A stretch of 51,223 bases of DNA from Sediminibacterium sp. Its GTDB lineage: Bacteria > Bacteroidota > Bacteroidia > Chitinophagales > Chitinophagaceae. The stretch is taken from positions 1 through 51,223 of the forward strand of contig JAGOAO010000012.1 in NCBI GenBank assembly GCA_017983845.1, written 5' to 3'. The notes under the pieces were generated by a model, which worked only from the letters and a program-made list of their open reading frames with translations, had not been told where the DNA came from and did no database searches. Positions 33,412 to 42,356 of the stretch are shown piece by piece. Position 1 is the first letter of the stretch. Every line of letters begins with the position of its first letter. The position numbers and the translations under genes are program-made.

Positions 33412-36105
33412 TTATAAAAGCGATTTGATTTGCGATAAAACCTGGTCCAATTGACTTGCGTCTTGTCCACCAGCAGCAGCCAAGGTCTTTTGACCCCCTC
33501 CGCCACCTTTAATTAAACCGGCAATAGGTGATTTAATCAGTTGAGGGGCTTCCCATTTTTTAGCTTCAACCAAGGCTTCACTCATTGATAAAGCAGCAAA
33601 GGCTTTATCGCCTTGAGCACCTACTAATAAAACCATGACTTCGCCAGATTGAGTTTGCGTTAACAACTGAGCAGCTTTTTTATACTGATCGGTATTGCTT
33701 AATGCGACTTGCATGCCTAAATATTGTACCCCATTGATGGTTTCAAAATTATTTTTATTTGCTTCAACTAATTCATTGACTAGGATTGCCTCTTGACTTT
33801 CTAATTGTTTTTTTAATTCTTTTTGTTGATTTTGTAAATCAAGTATATAACTCGCAAGTTGATCTATGGTGTCATTAGAAACATCTTTTGCAACTTGTTT
33901 TTTATTTAGGCTTGCAGCAATGGTCGAATTTGCTTCCTCTAATTGTGTAATTTGTTTTCTCAATTTATCTTTCGCTTCTTCTTGAAACTGCGCTGCTGCA
34001 TGTCCAACTACTGCTTCAATTCTTCTCACACCTGCTGCTACAGAGGATTCTGCCTTTAATACAAAATGTCCAATCTCTCCTGTATGGCCCACATGGGTCC
34101 CGCCACATAGTTCGATGGAATAGTTTGGATCCATTACTACTACACGAACCCTGTCGCCGTATTTTTCTCCAAATAAAGCCATCGCACCTAATGCAACTGC
34201 TTCATCCTTGCTCATTTCTTTAATCACAACAGGTACATTCTCTTTCACTTTTTCGTTCACCATTTTAGCAACTGCGTCCAGCTCTTCATTGGTCATTTTT
34301 GCAAAATGCGAAAAGTCAAAACGCAATTGATCTGCATGTACTAAGCTTCCTTTTTGTGCCACATGTTTACCCAATACGGTTCTAAGTGCAGCATGCAATA
34401 AATGCGTAGCAGAGTGGTGTTGAGTAGTATGCGCTCTTAGAGTTTCATCTACAGCTGCTTTAACAACCTGTCCAATGGATGCAGGTAAACTGTCTGTAAA
34501 GTGAATGAATAAATTATTCTCTTTTTTTGTATCAGTTACTGCAAGTATTGTACCATCTTCAAATTGAAGGGTACCCTTGTCTCCCACCTGACCACCACTT
34601 TCCGCATAAAAAGGGGTTTCTGCCAATACCCATTGGTAAGCTTCTTTTCCTTTTGCTTTGACGTTTCTATATTTAACAATTTTCGTAGTGGCTTCCGTTG
34701 CAGTATAGCCAATGAACTTCGTTTCTGCATCTTCTCCAACTTGGATCCAGTCTCCTGTGTCAATTGCTGTAGCGGCTCTACTTCTATCTTTTTGTTGCTG
34801 CATTTCTTGTTCAAATCCAGCTTCGTCAATCGTCAATTCGTTCTCACTTGCGATCAATCGAGTTAAGTCAACAGGGAATCCATAAGTGTCAAACAATTCA
34901 AATACCAATTTACCTTCTACTAAACTGTTTTTTTCTTGCGTATGAATGATATCATCCATGCGCTTTAATCCTTTTTCCAAAGTTCTTAAGAAGCCTTCTT
35001 CTTCCTCTTTAATCACTTTCGTCACAAAGTCTAATTGTTGATTAAGCTCTGGGAAAACATGTTCAAATTGTTTTGCTAATAAAGGCATCAATTGAAATAA
35101 CAATGGACGCTTGTAATCCAAATAAGAATAGTAGTAACGCACTGCTCTTCTTAAAATTCTTCTAATCACATAACCTGCGCCTGTGTTAGAAGGTAATTGT
35201 CCATCTGCTATGGCAAATGCAATAGCGCGTATATGGTCTGCTAAAACACGAAAGGCAATGGCTTCTTTGCCATCTCCAAAATCGTATACTTTGCCAGTAA
35301 TTTGTGCAACTGCATCAATTGTGCCCGTAAAGACATCTGTATCGTAGTTGCTTTTCTTATTTTGTATAGCGCGAACCAATCTTTCAAATCCCATACCAGT
35401 ATCCACATGCTTATTAGGTAATGGTTCTAGACTGCCATCTTTTTTACGATTGTATTGGATAAATACGTTGTTCCAAATTTCAATCACTTGAGGATGGTCC
35501 TTATTCACTAAGTCACGTCCAGGAATTTTTGCAATTTCCTCCTCCGATCTCATATCAATATGAATCTCGCTACATGGACCACAAGGTCCAGTATCACCCA
35601 TCTCCCAGAAATTATCTTTTTTGTTTCCGTAGATAATTTTATCTGTAGGTACCCATTTTTTCCATTCTTCTAAAGCCACACTTGAAGGGGGCAAGTTTTC
35701 TGAAGCATCTCCTTCAAACACCGTTACATACAATCTATTCGGATCTAATTGGTATACTTTGGTTAATAGCTCCCAGCTCCATGCAATGGCGTCCGCTTTA
35801 AAATAATCTCCAAAGCTCCAGTTGCCTAACATTTCAAACATGGTATGATGGTAAGTGTCTACACCTACTTCCTCTAAGTCATTGTGTTTACCACTTACTC
35901 TTAAGCATTTTTGTGTATCTGCTATTTTAGAGTGCTTGGGTTGTTGGTTGCCTAAAAAGTAATCCTTGAATTGATTCATCCCAGAATTGGTAAACAATAA
36001 TGTTGGGTCGTTTTTTACTACGATTGGGGCCGATGGAACAATGGCATGTCCTTTGGACGCAAAAAAATCTAAAAACTGTTGTCTTATTTCTGAACTCTTC
36101 ATCAT
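33412..36105 (-). CDS. alaS: Alanyl-tRNA synthetase
   Basis: An 897-residue class II synthetase: catalytic domain (about 1-250: FTNSGMNQFKDYFLG, TGPCGPCSEIHID), tRNA-recognition region, editing domain with zinc motif HHSATHLLH (about 560) and CGGTHVGHTGE (about 667), a coiled linker and a C-terminal glycine-rich domain (KGGGGGQKTLAAAGG). Two consecutive ATG codons exist; the second (36102, MKSSEIR) is the likelier start by family. It is divergent from the M23 gene. Confidence 0.96.
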   Translation of the reverse strand: MMKSSEIRQQFLDFFASKGHAIVPSAPIVVKNDPTLLFTNSGMNQFKDYFLGNQQPKHSKIADTQKCLRVSGKHNDLEEVGVDTYHHTMFEMLGNWSFGDYFKADAIAWSWELLTKVYQLDPNRLYVTVFEGDASENLPPSSVALEEWKKWVPTDKIIYGNKKDNFWEMGDTGPCGPCSEIHIDMRSEEEIAKIPGRDLVNKDHPQVIEIWNNVFIQYNRKKDGSLEPLPNKHVDTGMGFERLVRAIQNKKSNYDTDVFTGTIDAVAQITGKVYDFGDGKEAIAFRVLADHIRAIAFAIADGQLPSNTGAGYVIRRILRRAVRYYYSYLDYKRPLLFQLMPLLAKQFEHVFPELNQQLDFVTKVIKEEEEGFLRTLEKGLKRMDDIIHTQEKNSLVEGKLVFELFDTYGFPVDLTRLIASENELTIDEAGFEQEMQQQKDRSRAATAIDTGDWIQVGEDAETKFIGYTATEATTKIVKYRNVKAKGKEAYQWVLAETPFYAESGGQVGDKGTLQFEDGTILAVTDTKKENNLFIHFTDSLPASIGQVVKAAVDETLRAHTTQHHSATHLLHAALRTVLGKHVAQKGSLVHADQLRFDFSHFAKMTNEELDAVAKMVNEKVKENVPVVIKEMSKDEAVALGAMALFGEKYGDRVRVVVMDPNYSIELCGGTHVGHTGEIGHFVLKAESSVAAGVRRIEAVVGHAAAQFQEEAKDKLRKQITQLEEANSTIAASLNKKQVAKDVSNDTIDQLASYILDLQNQQKELKKQLESQEAILVNELVEANKNNFETINGVQYLGMQVALSNTDQYKKAAQLLTQTQSGEVMVLLVGAQGDKAFAALSMSEALVEAKKWEAPQLIKSPIAGLIKGGGGGQKTLAAAGGQDASQLDQVLSQIKSLL

Positions 36106-36122
36106 GGGACTATATTTTAAGC

Positions 36123-36150
36123 TTTGAGCTGAATTAAAAAGCTATCTTTG
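36123..36150 (+). promoter_or_regulatory. Promoter of the M23 peptidase unit
   Basis: TTTG (36123-36126), 16 bases and TATCTTTG (36143-36150), the latter an exact TAnnTTTG. The predicted transcript has a leader of about 70 bases, which is long for this window. Confidence 0.6.
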
Positions 36151-36157
36151 TAGCGTT

Positions 36158-36207
36158 TCTAAAAGTCTCCAAAGGTAAGCATTTGAGCCTTTTTATAGGA
36201 CTTTAGA
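36158..36207 (+). promoter_or_regulatory. Nested stem-loop in the M23 gene leader
   Basis: TCTAAAAGTC (36158-36167) can pair with GACTTTAGA (36199-36207) with one bulged base. Inside it AAAGG (36171-36175) pairs with CCTTT (36188-36192). No known riboswitch is recognised. It ends 19 bases before the ATG. Confidence 0.3.
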
Positions 36208-36226
36208 AGGCAAATAATCATTCGAC

Positions 36227-37198
36227 ATGAAGAAAATAAAATATTTCTTTAATACCCATACTTTAAGGTTCGAAAAAATCGAAGTGCCTTTTAAGGTAAG
36301 GCTTTTGCAAACCATTGGTTTTATCCTTGCGTCCATTGCATTGGGGGTACTTTTTGTAGCCATTCTTTTTCAATACATTGATTCTCCAAAAGAACGTTTG
36401 TTAAGACAGCAAAATACTGCTTATAAAGAGAGTTATGCTGTTTTGCAAGAAAGGATGAAGCAACTAGAATTACAGATGGTGGAATTAGAGCAAAGAGACA
36501 ACGAAGTGTATCGTTCTATTTTTGAAGCAACGCCTATTCCTGATAGTGCAAGGGTTAAAGAAATGTTGGCTAAAAATGAAATCAGACTCATCCAAAGTTT
36601 ATCCAATACGGAGTTGATTGAGAATATGCGCAATCAATTGAATAATTTGAGCTTAAGAATGTCTTTCCAGAGTCAATCCTTTGTAGAAATTACGACAATG
36701 GTGAAGAACAAAGAAAAATTATTAAGGGCAATTCCTGCGATACAGCCTGTCAGTAATAAAAATTTGAAAAGAGTCGCCTCAGGTTTTGGATACCGTATCG
36801 ACCCATTATATAAAGATTTTCGTTTGCATGCGGGGCTTGATTTTTCTGCACCAACAGGTACGCCAATCTATGCCACTTCTGATGGGGTTGTTCAGGCAGC
36901 TGGGTTCAATACAGACGGCTATGGTAATAAAGTAGTGATCAATCATGGTTATGGTTTCCAAACCTTATATGCACATATGGTTCGTGTGAAAGCAAAACAG
37001 GGCCAGACTGTGAAGCGGGGGGAAGTGATTGGTTATGTGGGTAGTACTGGAAAAAGTACGGGGTCGCATTTACATTACGAAGTCATTAAACGTGGGGCGA
37101 AAGTAGATCCGGTATATTATTTCTTTAACGATTTAACACCAGCGCAATTCGATAGATTATTGAAAGAAGCTGCTGCAAACAAACAAAGCTTAGATTAA
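36227..37198 (+). CDS. M23 family envelope peptidase
   Basis: A 323-residue inner-membrane-anchored protein: TM at about 26-50, coiled coil at about 55-160 and a LytM/M23 domain at about 180-295. Zinc ligands are H201 and D205 (HAGLD) and H283 in HLHYE (H281-L-H283), with H250 nearby, so it appears active. M23 enzymes cut peptidoglycan cross-bridges; the coiled coil suggests regulation by, or of, partners as with DipM/EnvC types. Its TAA overlaps the next ATG by one base. Confidence 0.9.
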   Translation: MKKIKYFFNTHTLRFEKIEVPFKVRLLQTIGFILASIALGVLFVAILFQYIDSPKERLLRQQNTAYKESYAVLQERMKQLELQMVELEQRDNEVYRSIFEATPIPDSARVKEMLAKNEIRLIQSLSNTELIENMRNQLNNLSLRMSFQSQSFVEITTMVKNKEKLLRAIPAIQPVSNKNLKRVASGFGYRIDPLYKDFRLHAGLDFSAPTGTPIYATSDGVVQAAGFNTDGYGNKVVINHGYGFQTLYAHMVRVKAKQGQTVKRGEVIGYVGSTGKSTGSHLHYEVIKRGAKVDPVYYFFNDLTPAQFDRLLKEAAANKQSLD

Positions 37199-37428
37199 TG
37201 GATCCAGAAGTAATGGCTTTTTTAAATAGAATTTCAAGAACCATTGGTTTCACCTTATTATGGATGGGGTTGAATTCCACATTGGGTATTATGTTAGGCT
37301 ATGCATTTGTGGAAGGCGAATGGCATTGGTTCAATTATGTGTATTATTTATTCTTAATCATAAGTTCGACTGGATATCTTTTTTTACTTTACAAAATATG
37401 GAAAGACCCCATTGGGTTTACCCACTAA
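37198..37428 (+). CDS. Small membrane protein of unknown function
   Basis: A 76-residue protein with two hydrophobic segments (about 16-36 and 47-66) and charged ends. It is translationally coupled to the M23 gene through TAATG. I recall similar short proteins in Chitinophagaceae but no function. It may be a partner of the upstream peptidase. Confidence 0.75.
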   Translation: MDPEVMAFLNRISRTIGFTLLWMGLNSTLGIMLGYAFVEGEWHWFNYVYYLFLIISSTGYLFLLYKIWKDPIGFTH

Positions 37429-37434
37429 TGAGTG

Positions 37435-37845
37435 ATGCAGAAAAATAAAAGATGGATACTATGCACAGGATTGTGCTTGATTGTATTGGTCAAGTTTATT
37501 ATCAGACCATTTGTTTTAGTGCCTCCTGCATTTTATTTATACCGTGATGTGGCGCCTAATTTAATCAGTGCATTTTTGATTCCATTTGGGGCAGACTTTT
37601 TTTTAAAAAAATGGATATCATTCGTCGATAAGCGATCGGTGCTATTGATTTGTATTCTTGGCCTCATTGTTATTACGCTAAACGAATTGGCGCAATTGTT
37701 TCCTGTGTTTGGAAGGACATTTGATTATTTTGATCTTATCTTTTCTCTAATTGGCGTTGGTATTGGCTACCTGGTATTTACTCGATGCTTTATGGGTTCA
37801 ACCCTGATGAACAATGAAGCCATCAATGAGCAGACTGAATCATAG
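37435..37845 (+). CDS. VanZ-like membrane protein
   Basis: A 136-residue protein with four hydrophobic segments. The third and fourth carry the VanZ-family pattern NELAQLFPVFGRTFDYFD, which keeps N-E-x2-Q, R and two Asp. Family function is poorly known; VanZ itself gives teicoplanin resistance. A GTG precedes the ATG by one codon; I chose ATG 37435. It lies 6 bases after the small membrane protein, in the same unit. Confidence 0.75.
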   Translation: MQKNKRWILCTGLCLIVLVKFIIRPFVLVPPAFYLYRDVAPNLISAFLIPFGADFFLKKWISFVDKRSVLLICILGLIVITLNELAQLFPVFGRTFDYFDLIFSLIGVGIGYLVFTRCFMGSTLMNNEAINEQTES

Positions 37846-37849
37846 TCCC

Positions 37850-38275
37850 TTAACTACTATGGTCTGAAATGATTTTCCATTCCCCATTTATTTTCTGAAG
37901 CAATAAGGTATAGTGTCCGCTTAAATTACCCACTGTTCTAGTGAGTTCCCATTTTCCTATTACACGATAAAATTGCTTACCTAATGGCTGCATGGAAAGG
38001 ATGGTAAATTTTAAATTACCCATATAGGTTTTATCAGGGTAGCCTTTTTTATAATTAGCCAATGTATTGTTATAGCCATAAGTGAGTCCGCTTTTTCCTA
38101 CAAATACAAGACTATCGTTTTCCCAATAACCCTTCATAAACTGTTCGATATCTCCTTCATTCCATGCTTTTTCTTGGGCTGACATTATTTGCAGGATCTT
38201 ATTGGCGTCTTTGGTTTGTGCATTGGCAAATTGTGCAAACAATAGCATGCACAAGCAGAGTATATTTTTGATCAT
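37850..38275 (-). CDS. Secreted SnoaL/NTF2-like protein (DUF4440 type)
   Basis: A 141-residue protein with a signal peptide (1-19, ANAQ) and one cone-shaped NTF2-like domain: QEKAWNEGDIEQFMKGYWEN, LVFVGKSG, YRVIGKWELTR and LLLQKINGEWKIISDHSS. Similar proteins bind small ligands or have lost activity. It converges on the VanZ-like gene with four bases between the stops. Confidence 0.82.
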   Translation of the reverse strand: MIKNILCLCMLLFAQFANAQTKDANKILQIMSAQEKAWNEGDIEQFMKGYWENDSLVFVGKSGLTYGYNNTLANYKKGYPDKTYMGNLKFTILSMQPLGKQFYRVIGKWELTRTVGNLSGHYTLLLQKINGEWKIISDHSS

Positions 38276-38343
38276 TAGGTTGTTTTTGAATTGGCTGAAT
38301 TAAAATTGTACTCAAAATAAGTATTTCAACTTAATTTGCAACA

Positions 38344-38946
38344 ATGGAGTACAAGCTACATTTAAATAAAGACAAAAAATTGGCTACTATTTTAATAGAA
38401 GCAGACCATATTATTAAGCGAAGAAAAAACACGCCAGTACGCTTAATGGCAAGTATTATAAGTCAACAACTAAGTACTAAAGTGGCTGCCATTATCTTTG
38501 GGCGTTTTATTGCTCTGTTTGACGGGAAAGAACCTAGCTGTGAACAGGTATTGGCTTGCACCAACGACCAGTTGAGGTCTATAGGACTAAGTCAATCTAA
38601 AGTGAATTACATCCAAAATGTAGCTCAGTTTTTTATCACAGAAAAAATCACAGACAAGCAGCTCTATGCGATGGAGCCAGATGCGATTTTGGATTTGTTG
38701 ACTCAAATTAAAGGCGTTGGCAAATGGACGGTAGAAATGTTGATGCTTTTTAGTTTAGGACAGGAGGATGTGTTTGCGGTGGATGATTTAGGGATTCAAC
38801 AAGCCATGACTCGTTTGTATAAAATCAAATTTACGACTAAGAAAGAACTGCATACAAAAATGCTGCAACTGTCTAAAAACTGGGCGCCTTATAGAAGTTA
38901 TGCCTGTCTTCATTTATGGCAATGGAAAGACCAAGGAGCTGTTTAA
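38344..38946 (+). CDS. AlkA-type DNA-3-methyladenine glycosylase
   Basis: A 200-residue HhH-GPD glycosylase that excises alkylated bases. The helix-hairpin-helix is LLTQIKGVGKWTVEMLM (118-134) and the catalytic Asp is D148 in AVDDLGIQ. It lacks the N-terminal beta-domain of E. coli AlkA and is close in size to yeast MAG-type enzymes. It starts 68 bases from the divergent SnoaL-like gene. Its TAA overlaps the convergent ppc stop (TTAA, 38943-38946). Confidence 0.9.
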   Translation: MEYKLHLNKDKKLATILIEADHIIKRRKNTPVRLMASIISQQLSTKVAAIIFGRFIALFDGKEPSCEQVLACTNDQLRSIGLSQSKVNYIQNVAQFFITEKITDKQLYAMEPDAILDLLTQIKGVGKWTVEMLMLFSLGQEDVFAVDDLGIQQAMTRLYKIKFTTKKELHTKMLQLSKNWAPYRSYACLHLWQWKDQGAV

Positions 38947-41507
38947 GCAGAATTTCTTGAGGCATTGATGATGCCAAACATTGTTCTGGTTAAAAGCTTT
39001 TCGTAATCTGCTTTTTCCGCAGCGCTAAGTCCATCTTCTTGAATTTTACACAATGCATATTGTTGTATCGTTAGCAAAGGCAATACAATTCGATCTCTTA
39101 ATAATATGGAGTGCTTTGCAAGTGTATCCTGCTCCATTAGGCTATTGCTATTACTGAGTTCAAGATAAAGCTGTGTTGTTAATTGAAATTCGTCTTTGAT
39201 ATTTTTCCAGATGGCACTATAAGTTGGATCCTTTTCAATATACTTGGTAATAGCAAAATTAGATTTTACCATACTCATCATGCTATTGTCAATTAAGGTT
39301 TTAAAGAAGCCAATATTATTAAATAAAGATTGTACTTCTTTCCACAATCCCTTTTCCTTAAGCACTTGTAAGGCGGTGCCTACTCCATAATAACCTGGTA
39401 CATTTTGTTTCAATTGACTCCAGCTTCCCACAAATGGTATTGCGCGAAGGTCTTGAAATTGTAAACTATTTCCCGTGCCTCTTTTAGCTGGACGACTAGC
39501 GATATTACTTTTACTATAATAGTTAAGTGGACTAAATTTTTGAAGATAAGGCAAGAAATGACTGTCCTGCTTTAATTGTTGATAGGCTTCAAAACTGATA
39601 TTGCCAAGGGTTTCTAATATCTGACGATCCTGCTGTGTTAGTTGCACTTTCGTTTCTGAAAACAGACTATGACTTACGCCTGCGCTTAATAGTTGTTCTA
39701 AATTAAATTGAGCAGAATGGATGGTGCCGAAATTAGAGGTAATCGTTTGGCCTTGTACAGTCAATTGAATTTCTTCATTTTCAACCCCATTGCCCATAGA
39801 AGCATAAAATTGATGGGTCTTTCCACCACCTCTCGATGGGGGACCTCCTCGGCCATCAAAAAATTTAACAACGATATCGTTTTTTCTAGAAACAGAAGTG
39901 AGTGTTTCTTTTGCTTTGTAAATACTCCAGTTGGCTTGCAAATAGCCACCATCTTTGGTGCCATCACTAAAGCCAAGCATGATGGTTTGTTCCTTATTTC
40001 TTGCTTTAACATGCGTTCCATAAATATTGGAAGCGTATAAGGTAGACATGATTGCTTCAGATGCTGCAAGGTCATCAATGGTTTCAAAAAGTGGTACAAT
40101 GTCTATTGTGGCCAATTCGCTATCCCATCCACATAATCTAAATAAAGCATACAATTCCATTACGTTCACTGCGGTTTGGCAGTTACTTATGACATATCGT
40201 TGACAGCCCATGATGCCGTTAAATGCTTGAATTTCTTTGATCGCATAAATACTTTCTAAAGTATCTTTTCCAATCTCGGTTTGCATGGTCTTTGGATCAA
40301 TATTGCCTGATAGTTTTGTAAGCAAGTCCATTTGTGCCGCCTCGTCTAAGTCTACATAATTGGTTGGCAAGACCCCTGTTTCTACTAATACCGCGCGATG
40401 GATTCTTGAATCCTGACGGATATCTAAAGCGGCGAAATGCGTTCCAAATAGTTGTACTCTGTTTAAAAGCTGGGTAAGTCTATTTAAATAAAGTGAATGG
40501 TGTTCGTTGATTAATTTTTCCTTAATGGTCGTCAAGCAATCCACAATGGTTTGCTTAGAAATAGGCGTACTATCTTCTGGTTTGAATACGTTTTCGTATA
40601 ATGCTGCTTCTAAGTCAGTCAATAGATTGGCAACCCCAGAAAAAGTCAATCTTCTTTTTAATTTTCTTACATCCCTATAATAACAAACAATGATGCTGCT
40701 TCTTAATGCTTGTGCTACTTTGATGGTGGTGGCTGCATTGACAAATGGATTGCCATCGCGATCTCCTCCTGGCCAAAAGCCCAATTCAATAAATGGATTG
40801 TGGGCATCATATTCACCATCAAAAACATCTTTCACAATGGTGCTATAAATATTGCCGATGGATTGATAAAAAACATGTTCTAAATACCACATTAAGTTGA
40901 GTGCCTCGTCTGTGGGAGTGGGTTGCTTTTTATTAAAAAAAGGTGTAAGTCCAAGTTGTTGAATGTATTGATTGATCGTGCCATAGTCGTTCTTGGCAAT
41001 AGCATCACCCATGTCATGTATGATGCCTAACACATTCGCTGGATAGAACTGAGTTGGATGAGCGGTTAAAACAATCTTTACTTTAAAATCCTTTAATTTA
41101 TTTTTAAGCGCCTGTGATTTACCTGTAAAATTTGCTTCTTTAATTAATGACTTAATACTACCAGCTCCTTCCATATCATGAATACTTGTAAAAGCGGCAT
41201 CTTCAATGGCATCAAATAAAACAACCTGTCTTTCTACATATTGAACATATTTAAACAAGTGATCTATTTGTTCTTTTTCCAATTCAACATTGGTATGCTG
41301 TTTGAAGAATGAGTCAATGATTTCAATAGGGGATTTACCTTTTGCAAAACCTTCTTCACAATTTTGAATCAAAATAGGCAATAACGCGCCTACATTGGCA
41401 ATGCCAGAATAAGGAAGTGCTGCAAATAAACTATTGTAAATAATATACTTGTCAGAAACATTCGTTCTAAACTGTTGCAAATAATTTTGTGTGGTGTTAT
41501 TCATCAT
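38943..41507 (-). CDS. ppc: Phosphoenolpyruvate carboxylase, divergent form
   Basis: An 854-residue PEPC that would form oxaloacetate from PEP and bicarbonate. The catalytic His is H150 (VLTAHPTQFY) and WPGGDRDGNPFV is intact. The loop usually read FHGRGG...RGGGP is FDGRGGPPSRGGGK, with Asp for His. The TEQGE segment is TVQGQ. The C-terminus is RNSA instead of the usual (Q/R)NTG, so the normally invariant last Gly is Ala. These traits look like a Bacteroidota branch rather than decay, since the frame is full length. Two ATG codons start it; either is possible. Confidence 0.85.
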   Translation of the reverse strand: MMNNTTQNYLQQFRTNVSDKYIIYNSLFAALPYSGIANVGALLPILIQNCEEGFAKGKSPIEIIDSFFKQHTNVELEKEQIDHLFKYVQYVERQVVLFDAIEDAAFTSIHDMEGAGSIKSLIKEANFTGKSQALKNKLKDFKVKIVLTAHPTQFYPANVLGIIHDMGDAIAKNDYGTINQYIQQLGLTPFFNKKQPTPTDEALNLMWYLEHVFYQSIGNIYSTIVKDVFDGEYDAHNPFIELGFWPGGDRDGNPFVNAATTIKVAQALRSSIIVCYYRDVRKLKRRLTFSGVANLLTDLEAALYENVFKPEDSTPISKQTIVDCLTTIKEKLINEHHSLYLNRLTQLLNRVQLFGTHFAALDIRQDSRIHRAVLVETGVLPTNYVDLDEAAQMDLLTKLSGNIDPKTMQTEIGKDTLESIYAIKEIQAFNGIMGCQRYVISNCQTAVNVMELYALFRLCGWDSELATIDIVPLFETIDDLAASEAIMSTLYASNIYGTHVKARNKEQTIMLGFSDGTKDGGYLQANWSIYKAKETLTSVSRKNDIVVKFFDGRGGPPSRGGGKTHQFYASMGNGVENEEIQLTVQGQTITSNFGTIHSAQFNLEQLLSAGVSHSLFSETKVQLTQQDRQILETLGNISFEAYQQLKQDSHFLPYLQKFSPLNYYSKSNIASRPAKRGTGNSLQFQDLRAIPFVGSWSQLKQNVPGYYGVGTALQVLKEKGLWKEVQSLFNNIGFFKTLIDNSMMSMVKSNFAITKYIEKDPTYSAIWKNIKDEFQLTTQLYLELSNSNSLMEQDTLAKHSILLRDRIVLPLLTIQQYALCKIQEDGLSAAEKADYEKLLTRTMFGIINASRNSA

Positions 41508-41582
41508 GACAAAATAAAGATACAGAAAAAATGATGCTTTCTCTGAAACCCTTGTCTATATTGATGCCTAATGAATGTTCGT

Positions 41583-42341
41583 TTAACCTAAACTGTTAGG
41601 CTTGAATAAAGGATGACTGATGTCGTGGTAAAATGCAAATCGCCATCCTTCTTTTTGACCCTGCTCCCACCATTTTTGTCGCCATTCCATGGCTAGTTTG
41701 CCATCCATATCGTATTTGGCCACAAACTTTGATTTGATTTGCTGCAATTGTGGTGCTACGTCTGCGCCAAAGAAAAAGATTTCATCGTCTTCCTTAATCC
41801 ATGCAACTTGATGGTAAGGGCAATGCCCGCCAGTCAATAAGTAATGGATGCTGTTATCAATAACACCTTGATCTTCAGTGAGCCAAACCACTTTTGAAAA
41901 GTCTTCCAAAAATTCAAATTGTTCTTTAATATAAGAAGCGGTTGGATGGGTCATCGCTAAGTCAAACTCTCTTTGTTGAACATAGTAGGTGGCGTAAGGA
42001 AAGCTTACAAAACGCTCATGAAATTGTGGATGGATATAGCTCATTCCGCCTGCATGGTCCTTATGTAAATGACTCATGAATACTTTGGTGACGGAACTTG
42101 GATTAATACCAATGGACATTAAATTGTCATGAATTTGCAATACACCTTGGTTGTTCATATAGCCTAACCCTGTATCAAATAAAATGATATCCTTTTCGGT
42201 GATCACCACAAAGGGTTGAATCTCTACAAGAATGCTTCCTTTTGGACGGTCTTGAATCTGCTCCCTTTGGGTATCAAATGGGACAAAAACTTTTGTTTGA
42301 TCAATGCTAAAACTGCCTTCAGATAATGGGTAAATACGCAT
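41583..42341 (-). CDS. Metallo-beta-lactamase-fold hydrolase
   Basis: A 252-residue protein with the MBL zinc motif H91-L-H93-K-D95-H96 (MSHLHKDHAGG), an upstream FDTGLG and a later TGGHCPYHQ with FFFGADV. It has no signal peptide. The family ranges from lactonases to glyoxalase II-like enzymes; the substrate is unknown. ATG 42341 (MRIYPL) is preferred over 42356. It starts 15 bases after rodA and is probably the last gene of the elongation cluster transcript. Confidence 0.87.
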   Translation of the reverse strand: MRIYPLSEGSFSIDQTKVFVPFDTQREQIQDRPKGSILVEIQPFVVITEKDIILFDTGLGYMNNQGVLQIHDNLMSIGINPSSVTKVFMSHLHKDHAGGMSYIHPQFHERFVSFPYATYYVQQREFDLAMTHPTASYIKEQFEFLEDFSKVVWLTEDQGVIDNSIHYLLTGGHCPYHQVAWIKEDDEIFFFGADVAPQLQQIKSKFVAKYDMDGKLAMEWRQKWWEQGQKEGWRFAFYHDISHPLFKPNSLG

Positions 42342-42356
42342 GCTGCAAAAATACAA

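Noticed and set aside
37841..37861. CATAGT...ACTATG inverted repeat at the VanZ/SnoaL junction as a terminator
   Set aside because: The stem is only six bp, it overlaps both stop regions and no T run follows on either strand.
39708..40099. 110- and 112-codon frames inside ppc
   Set aside because: Both are alternative frames within a well-supported 854-residue gene.
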